From contig CP154956.1 of the NCBI GenBank assembly GCA_039621445.1, positions 22,114,001-22,178,000 of the forward strand: DNA of 64,000 nt, given 5' to 3'. The first letter of the stretch is position 1; every line of letters starts with the position of its first letter. Shown one piece after another: positions 9,770-18,100 of this stretch. The notes under the pieces are model-generated. The model had not been told where the DNA came from, searched no databases, and saw only the letters and a list, made by a program, of their open reading frames with translations. Position numbers and translations under genes: made by a program. This DNA is from Euglena gracilis. Taxonomy: Eukaryota > Euglenida > Euglenophyceae > Euglenales.

Positions 9770-9880
9770 AAATTGTGGATGAGCCCAGATTTCAGCCTGA
9801 AAACGTGTTCAGGGGGCCCCCTTCGGGGGCCCCCTGGCTGAACACGTTTTCAGGCTGAAATCTGGGCTCAGCCACAATTT
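9770..9880. repeat. Long hairpin with 3-nt loop
   Basis: The left arm 9,770-9,821 and right arm 9,825-9,880 pair almost completely (for example CAGCCTGAAAACGTGTTCAG against CTGAACACGTTTTCAGGCTG), with the centre GGGGGCCCCC-TTC-GGGGGCCCCC. If transcribed it would fold into a very stable stem. No gene or poly-U end sits next to it. Confidence 0.85.
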
Positions 9881-10197
9881 GTGAGTAGAATTTTTTTGAA
9901 GGAAACGTCCGGAGAACAAAAATGGAGCCCTTGGAATGCCCTATCCAACCATGGTTGACCTTTTCCAAGTAGCCCGGGTTGCGGCTATTTTTTTTCAGCC
10001 AATTTCGGCCCATTTCAAGGCCATTTTGGGCTGTTTTCGGGGATTGATATCACGAGAGACCTTCAGAAAAATTGTGGGAAAATTGCGGAAAAAATGTGGA
10101 AATTGCAGAAAAAAATTGCGGAAAAATCGCCATTGGGAATGTACATATTTTGAGGGGGCTTGGTGAAATTTCACAAAATTGGTCATTCTGCAACGTA

Positions 10198-10708
10198 CCA
10201 TGCCCCCCCCCCTAGTTAGTCACCCCCCCCTATTACCACCCCCCCCCCCCTTATTGTCACCCCCCCCTGTATTGGCTCTGGGCCCCGGCCGACGGGGGTT
10301 TTTTTTGGCCCGGCCAATGAAATTCCTTTGGTACCCCTTTATTGTCCCCCCCCCTTTATTGTCCGGTCCGGCCTCCCGGGGGCAGGTCGGTGGGACAATA
10401 AAGGGGGGGGGGGGGTGGTAGTCACCCTTGGGCCCCAGGCAAAAAAATTTTTTTGAAGGGAAATATTTTTCTTTAAAAAAAAACACCAAATTTGGCCATC
10501 GGAATTTTTTGGTTGCCATCCATGAAAAGTGCCCTGGAATGCCGAAAAACAACCTTGAAACCCCCAAGAATTGGGGCAGGGGGCAAAATTTGGGCATAAA
10601 TTGACCCTCCCCCCCCCGTGTGAGTCACCCCCCCCCCCCCCCCGTTAGCCCCCCTTGGCCAAATACCCCTCCCAAGGGGGTGACTAACTGGGGGGGGGGG
10701 GGCACGGT
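10198..10708. mobile_element. Poly-C foldback element, CCATG type
   Basis: The left arm is CCATGC(n)TAGTTAGTCAC(n); the right arm is the inverse, GTGACTAACT-G(n)-CACGG. TA flanks both ends. Internal sub-arms (TTTATTGTCC and GGACAATAAAG) form a second palindrome around 10,340-10,400. It is non-coding. Confidence 0.7.
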
Positions 10709-10709
10709 A

Positions 10710-11325
10710 AACACAAGTCATTGTCATTTTGGGCATGTTGATTCTGGAAATATGTCGCAGGGAGGGGTCGCGGGGGGAAATGGGTTTTGCGGCAGGTCAT
10801 GCGTTGAAGTCATCCATTCCTCCAATTTCAGATCCCAACTAGGATTTTGAGTGCCATTTGGGTCCAAAAATGGGTCCAATTAGGAACCCAGGAAAAATTT
10901 TTCGCACTGTTGATTCCTAATTGAGTGGCGGAGCCTTAATTAATGTGATTTTTTTGTTCTTTTGTTCTTTTGTTCTTTTTTTTGGAATCCCGAAGCGGGT
11001 TTAGAGTGGGGTCGCGGGGGGGTCGCGGGGGGGTTGCGGGGGGGGGGGGGTCGCAGGGGAAACACCCCCAAAATCTGGTCCAATGCGGAATTTTTCTAAG
11101 TTGGAAACAATTTCCCATCAAAAAATGGGGGAACCCCTAAAACAGGCCAAGGTGCAATTTATTCTAAAATGAGTGAGAACACACCTCTGTTGTGATTTGC
11201 AAAAACCATTTCAATGGACGACCCGCTGCGATGTGCTTGTTGGGATGTGGTAAGCCCATTGTGTGCCTGTGGAAAAGACAAAAAGACAAAGAGGGGAGGC
11301 AGAATTACAAAACGCAGCTGGATGC
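10710..11325. other. No gene; microsatellite and G-tract repeat
   Basis: A TTTTGTTC microsatellite lies at about 10,950-10,980, and a GGGGTCGCGG-type G-tract repeat at about 11,005-11,055. I see no coding sequence that I can support. Confidence 0.5.
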
Positions 11326-11684
11326 TTAGGAGGCTAGGCGCACCGCTCGGGGGGGTCCGGGACCCCCCTCCCCCCCCCCTGCGCGGCCCCTGCGCGGCCG
11401 CCCGCGCTGCCTCTCGCCCCCCCCCCTGGCCCCCCCCCCCCTCCCCCCACTGTGTCTAGCATAGCCAAGAAAAAAAATTTGTGAAAATTGCGACTTTTTT
11501 GAGGCCCAAAAATGACCAAAAATGACCATTTTCGGACATAAACGGGCAAATTTGGGAGCCGCGCGCTCCGCGTGCGGCCAAAAAAGCACTTTTTTGGTCA
11601 AAAATGGCCCAAAAATGGCAAAAATGACCACTTTTTGGAGCCGAAATCACCGATTTTGGGATGCGCCCGCGCGGCCGCCCTCGG

Positions 11685-11726
<42 letters not shown>

Positions 11727-11758
11727 CCCCCCCCCCCCCGCTGTGCCTAGCCTCCTTA
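11326..11758. mobile_element. Foldback element with GGAGGCTAGGC ends
   Basis: TTAGGAGGCTAGGCGCA at 11,326 is inverted at the right end as TGTGCCTAGCCTCCTTA. Next to the arms lie C/G tracts, including an almost uninterrupted C run of about 55-60 nt (11,686-11,739). The interior is A/T-rich and non-coding. Confidence 0.6.
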
Positions 11759-11940
11759 CCCTCACCACCCCTCAACATGGCCACCCCGGGGGACGACAAA
11801 ATTGCCCCTCTAGAGGGGGGTCAAATTTTGGCCTTCGGCACCTTTGGCGCCAAAGGAAAATGGTCACTTTGAGGGGGGGAAACCAAAATTGCCAAACTTT
11901 TTGGCCACTTTGGGGGGACACTTTGAGGGGGGTGAGGGTG
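11758..11940. repeat. Short foldback, ACCCTCACCACCCCTCAA type
   Basis: ACCCTCACCACCCCTCAA at the left is mirrored by TTGAGGGGGGTGAGGGT at the right. The internal word CACTTTGAGGGGG recurs twice. It abuts the preceding element, sharing its last A. Confidence 0.5.
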
Positions 11941-12189
11941 ATCCCCCCGAACAGAACCAGCATCCGCCACCCCTTTCTTACAGGGGGGCGTTTAAAAGCG
12001 TTTGATACTAAATTCGGTTTGGTATTTAACTCGTCGGGTTTAAATCCGTTTCAATCCCGACGAGGATCCCCCCTCGGCCGGATTTAAACCACCGAGTTTA
12101 AGCATTACGCATTTAAGAATCGTGAAGAAATTCCTAACCAGACGGAGCAGGAACACTTTCTGAGTGTCTATTTTTTTTCGACATATTAC

Positions 12190-15100
12190 ATGGCCGGCAA
12201 GACGAAGCCCCTGGTGGGGTCCAATTATCTGCTGGACGAGGAGAGCGACGTGGAAGAACTATCTGGCAAGAGAAAGCCCCTGGTGGGGTCCAAGCATCGG
12301 CTGGATGAGGAAAGCGGCGTGGAAGAACTATCCGGCAAGAGAAAGCCCTTGGTGGGGCTGGTGGGGCTCAAGCATCTATTGGAAGAGGAGAGTGACGTGG
12401 AAGAGCTACCAAGCAGAAGCCGACGCCGCAGCCTGGCTGGTGAAGAAGAGGAGGTGGCCGTCGCCGTATCGAAGATGCTGTTTGGTACCCTGGGTGCATC
12501 GCTTATGGGCCTGCAAAGGCCCCCGCAGCCGCTTATGGGCCTGCAAAGGCCCCCACATCTGTTTTTGGGCCTGCAAAGGCCCCCCAATCCCCGCTCTCTT
12601 TTGGGCCTGCAAAGGCCCCCCAACCCCAGCTCATTTTTGGGCCTGCGAAGGCCCCCCCTGCTGTTTTTGGGCCTGCAAAGGCCCCCCCCACCATCTTCTC
12701 GAGGTCTACCCAGGCTCCTCCTGCCATATTTGGGCCTGCAAAGGCCCCCCCCACCACCAGTTTTGGGCCTGCAAAGGCCCCCCCTGCCATATTTGGACCC
12801 ATTTAAGTCCTCCCTGACATTTTTGGGCCTGCTCAACCCCCCCAAGCCATATTTGGACCTGCCAAGGCCCCCCCATCCGGTTCATCTCCTTCCTATTTCG
12901 CTGCCAGAGGTCACCTCCAGCACCCCCCCACCCCATGCCAGTTTGCCCTCAGTGCTACACCCAGGCCTCAGCCCAGCTGCCATTCATCAAGCACCCCCTT
13001 CATCATCATCATCGCCAGCTGGCTCGCATGCTGCAGAAGCCTCATCCTGCAACACCCCACTGGTATTGTGCAACCCCCTGCACCTGTCACTACCTTTCTT
13101 TCCCTCTCAGACTGCATCTGGATCTGTATCGACAACTGCATCTCCTCTGGGAACCAGGACCCCATGCAGTACCCCAAGCCGCTCATTGAAGACTTCCATT
13201 GGCACCCAGACCTCCCAGACCACCCAGACCACCCAGACCACCCAGACCCAGACCGCCCAGACTGTCAAGAAGGTGTTGGTGGCTGTGGCCAGCCAGACCA
13301 CCATCACTAGGAGCCCCTCCTGGACTGCAAAGCCAGCCCAAGCTGCACAACCAGCCCTCCCAGTCCAACCTCAACAAGTCCAGCCTGGCCAGCAGGTCCC
13401 AACCCAACCTGATCTTCCTGGCCCCCAGTCTGCAGCAATCCAATCAGCTTTTGGGGCCCCCAAGACTAAAGCTCAGACATCCAAGCCCAAGGGTACTTGC
13501 AGGGTGAAGCAGATCATCCCTGGGGCAACTCTGCCCCCTGCTGAACTCATTGATGTGGATTCCACCACCTACAAGTCCATCGCCCCTATCTTCTCCATTC
13601 ACCAGCCTGCAGCATCAGCATCAGCACCTACAGCATCAAGGCCCTGTGACATCTTCAGAGGGGACAGGCCATCCACCGTGAACATGAACTCAGAGTTTGC
13701 TTTTGGGCCTGGCTTCCCCAACCACCCACCTACCCACCCACCCCGGCCATCAGCAGCACCCCCACCTCTGGCTCAACATGGTGCCGCCCATCTTGCCAGA
13801 AGTCGCCCTCTGGAACCCCCAGTCCAAGCTCAACAGAGACAGCCCGAAGAGAGCCTGAAGAGGCTCCTCTTGGACCTCCTCTTGGAGGGCCGGGGTAGCC
13901 GCCAGGACGGGGCCCCAGCCAACCCCCATGGGGGCCTGTTGGCCAATATGCGACGGCTCCAGTCCAGGCGGCTGTTCTACGCCTTGCCCCCTGCAGCTTT
14001 TCCCCCCATTTCCCCCATTCTGTCAACCCTTTTCCTCCCAGCTGGAATTCAGGGTTTTCACCAACCGCATTCACCCCCTCAAAGACCCCCCCCACCCCAC
14101 TCTACCATTCCAGCAGTGTGTTTCCTCAAGTTTTTGGTTCCACTCCCTTTGTGTTGCCAGCCTCCCAGTCATTCCCCCAAGATTTCTCTTAGGTCATCTG
14201 CCATCAACCCACCCACCCAAGAAACCACCCACCCATCAACCCACACATCTTCTGGTGTGATCCTACCGAGTTGGCTGTGCAGGGGGCATTCTCTGACTGA
14301 CCATGGTCTGCAGAGCACAAGTTCAGCCAGTGGCCAGCAGGACACCATGATCTGGGTTTATTATCAGCACCCTTTCTTATCTATCTGGTCACAGGTCCTC
14401 CTGTTCCACTTGCCCAGTCCCTATTGGGTGGCCCTGCAGAAGTACCCAGCCTGTCTGCCCGGAGACAACACCCCCACACCTGGGAACTTGCTCCATTTCT
14501 CAGCCCTATGTTTTTTGGTTTGGTTGCTCTCAGGCATACACACCCATCAGCCACCCCCATCCCTACTATGTTGTCTGTCATGCATCCATCTGGGCTGTCT
14601 GTCTGACTGGGCCATGCTTTTGTTTGGCTGCTTTCGGTTGCATTCAGGCATGTACACCCACCATCTGTCCCTGTCCCTGTCAGCCTGTTTGCTTTGCATT
14701 TGTTTAGGCTGCCCAACCCCCAGTTACACTGTGAATCCCCTGTCAACCATCTGTGAAACACCCCCCTCTTCTGATCATGGCCAGTGTCTCACTGCCCTTT
14801 TTCACCCATCATTTTCGTTTCTTCCCACCAGTGTCCCCTCTCAAGGAACCAACCCCCAACTTGATAATGGGAGCAGTAGCCCATCTGCAGCAGGCCCTCA
14901 TCATCACCTTCACCTGGGCCTCGGTAACAACACCTACCAGCCCTACAGGCCCTCAACCCCCCTCAACCCCCCATGCCACTGGTGTGGGTGCCTGAGACCG
15001 AAACCGCCTTTTTTAGTGACGACCTGCTCCCCCCCCGTGGCAACCGACCAAATGTTTCCTCATGCAGGCATCAGTTTTTTGTGGGGCCCTCCCCCCCAGG

Positions 15101-18100
15101 ACAACCATCTCACAGATTTCCATTTCTTTCCAAGTGCAGTTCTGTCTGTTGGTGCAGCCTGTGGCATCCCTATTCCCCCCTGTCACTGTTTTTTCACCCC
15201 AGGTGCAGTCTCTCCGGATGTTGCAGCTTGTTGTCCCCCTTTCCATCTCCCCCCACCAGGGAATACATTTCTGCACAGCATCCCCTGGGTTTGCCCTCTG
15301 TTCCCCCACCCATCAGGCACCCCCCCCCCAGCAGCCCCCCCACATCCTCTGGACCCCAAGCCTGGATCAGGGCCTGGAGGCCTGAAGCTGGAGCTGACGA
15401 TGCAGTTTTTAAACGGCACCGCCCATCACAACCCACGACCAGCTACTCGGATCGCGTTTCCCACATGCATTGCTTGCTTCGCAGGTTGGTTGGTCCCCCT
15501 CTTACAGTCAAAGCCTGAGAAACAGCTCGGTTTACAGCCATCTCTTCTTTGGGGTCATCTCCCCCCCCCAGTGGACTGCTGCCCTCCCAACTCCCAAATT
15601 CATGGGTTGACTCATCCAAACCCCATGGGTAAAAATTGTCCTCCCCAGTTCCCCAATTCACCAAAACATGACCTGTCTGAGCTAAGCCCCCAGGGGAAAA
15701 ACCGTACTCCCGAACCAGTGTTGCAGACAAACACCGAAACCCAAAAAATCCCGACCCCAGTTTACCCCAGGACTGGACCCCCATTTCCACCCTTTTCCCA
15801 CCGCCGTCCCCAAACTGGCCTTTCCACCCCGACACAACAAAAAACTATATTTTCTCACCCAAGCGATGACCTGAGTCGACAAAACCCCCAGGATCCCAGC
15901 ACGACCCCCGGCAGTCCAGCCCAAACCCACCCCCCTCGCATGGAACCGCCGCCCCCCGCTTCCCCCCATTCCTTCAACTTGATTAAACACCTGATCCTCC
16001 AGGCCCATGACATCGAACAAAATCCTGGTCCTCCAACAGGCGGGTCCCACCCCCAAGATCACCCCGAGGACGTCTGGGAAGACATCTGCCTAAATGGGCA
16101 AAGTTGGCGCTGGACCCGCACCAGGCCGGCAGCCTCAGGACCAAGCTCATCAAGCAACCAACAGATCAATTCAACACCCCTCTTTGTAAAATGCTACCTC
16201 TGCCAGGAGCACTTCCCCCTCTGGGACCGTTGGCGAATTGAAAATCATGACTGTCAACTCGGGCGACCCCTGGGAGATTTCTTTCAAAACCCCACCTTCC
16301 TACAAAGACGCTGGGACTGGATAATGGACTTCCTGGAAACAAGATCAAACGGCGACTGGTGGCACTCCTGCTGCGTCAACTGCCGCCAAGTGCTCATCAC
16401 ACCTTACCCGCAACCACTCATCGAACACGGAAACCAGTGCCCAGCGGGAAGAGGGGAGGATCTGCTATCAGACGGGGACATCGAACCCAACCCCGGCCCA
16501 ATCTCTGACTGGATGCTGGACCCGATGTGGCTAAGAAGAATCATTGCAGAGCTCCAACTGGAAACACCACCGACCACCGATGCCTTCGCCTCACCACATA
16601 ACTCACAGTTCCCACATTTCTGGTCATCTGAGGACACCGCCTTCAGTCACTCTTGGCTACAACACGCCCCACTCTGGGCCAACCCCCCCTTTGGCCTCCT
16701 TCCCGACGTCCTGGAAAAAATCCTCTCTGAAGGGGCACACATTATCCTGCTAGCTCCAGAAAACCACACGACTTTTGGCAAGTTCATAGAGCTAAGCTCC
16801 AAGTGCTTCCTCCTCCCAAAGGAACCCCTTTTTCGGGCAAGGGGGGCCACTTTGTTCCCTCACCCAACTTGGCGCTCCTGGGCATTTTATATCAACTATA
16901 CCCCCCCCCCTCGACGACCGAACAACTTCCACCCTTACCACCCCTACCACAAGAAACTCCCCCGGGCAGGCCCAACCTCCGGAACACCTCCCGATGCAAC
17001 ACCTTTTGTCTTCGAGGACGAACTTCCCCCAAGGGAAACTTGGTCCCGCCCGGCCACGTACACCGGACCTTGGTCCTTCCTCTTCTTCGCCGGCCGGACT
17101 TTTGGCTGTCTTCAGGACTCACTATGGGACACGCGATTCCCACCCCCCGTCTCCTGCCCCCAATGTGGCCTTGATCACTGGGTGACTGCATGCACATCCC
17201 TGCTGCGGCTACAGCCCACCACCCGTCAAAGCAAAAGACCCCCGACATTTCAAATCAAGAGACGGGCCCTGTTCCGGACACCCCCAAAGCAACAAACCGC
17301 GAAGGGCAAAGGCAGGGGATCCCTGCTCACCTGCGGAGACATCGAAGAAAACCCAGGGCCTACAAATCCCACCACAACACACCCAAAATCAAGCAAACGC
17401 AAGGAACGCACAAATTCGGCCCCTGCCCGCAGAACAACACACAATCTAGACCACTGCGATGACACCCTACACGACCTAGCTCATCCCTGGGAAGGCAGAG
17501 ACGCAGCAACTATAGCAGACACAGCTGGCAACGAAAGCAACCTAAGAAACGTCGCAAGACCAGGGGTAATCATCAGTCCCCGCCCCTGTCCCGTTGAGGA
17601 CATCCTGCAACTTCGCGTCAAAACCATATTACACGTCCCCGCAGCCCTCCAACCCACCATATCAGATACGTTGGGAGCAATCCTGGAAGCCTATGCGAGC
17701 AACCCAACTGACGACGGCCTCTTTGCTGTCCTTGCTTACCCCAAACTAGTGCTTCGCACGGTAGCAGCAAGAGGACCGCACGCCTCAGACGAACTCGCTT
17801 CAGCACTGGGGAGACGGAATAACCTGTTCCGTTCAGGAGATTACGGAACGTTGCTAACAGAACTCCGGTCAGCACAGAAGCCAGCAGACCTGAATGCCGC
17901 AGGGGTAATTGAAACAAGAGCGGAGAAAAAGGCCAGAACAGAGCCCTCGACCCTTCCGGATCGCACCCTTCGGAGAGTCAGAACCCTCACAGGCGAAGGT
18001 GCCCCAGCCAAAGCACTTCAGCTGCTGCTTTCAGAAGGCTGCCATCAGCCACAGGACCCACACGTCTGGACCAAACTGGAAACCCTCCACCCGAATGGAA

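Noticed and set aside
12190-16000. Host proline-rich structural gene upstream of the retrotransposon
   Set aside because: The ATG, KPLVG codons and GGGCCTGCAAAGGCCC array are shared with the 5' part of element B1, so this region belongs to the element.
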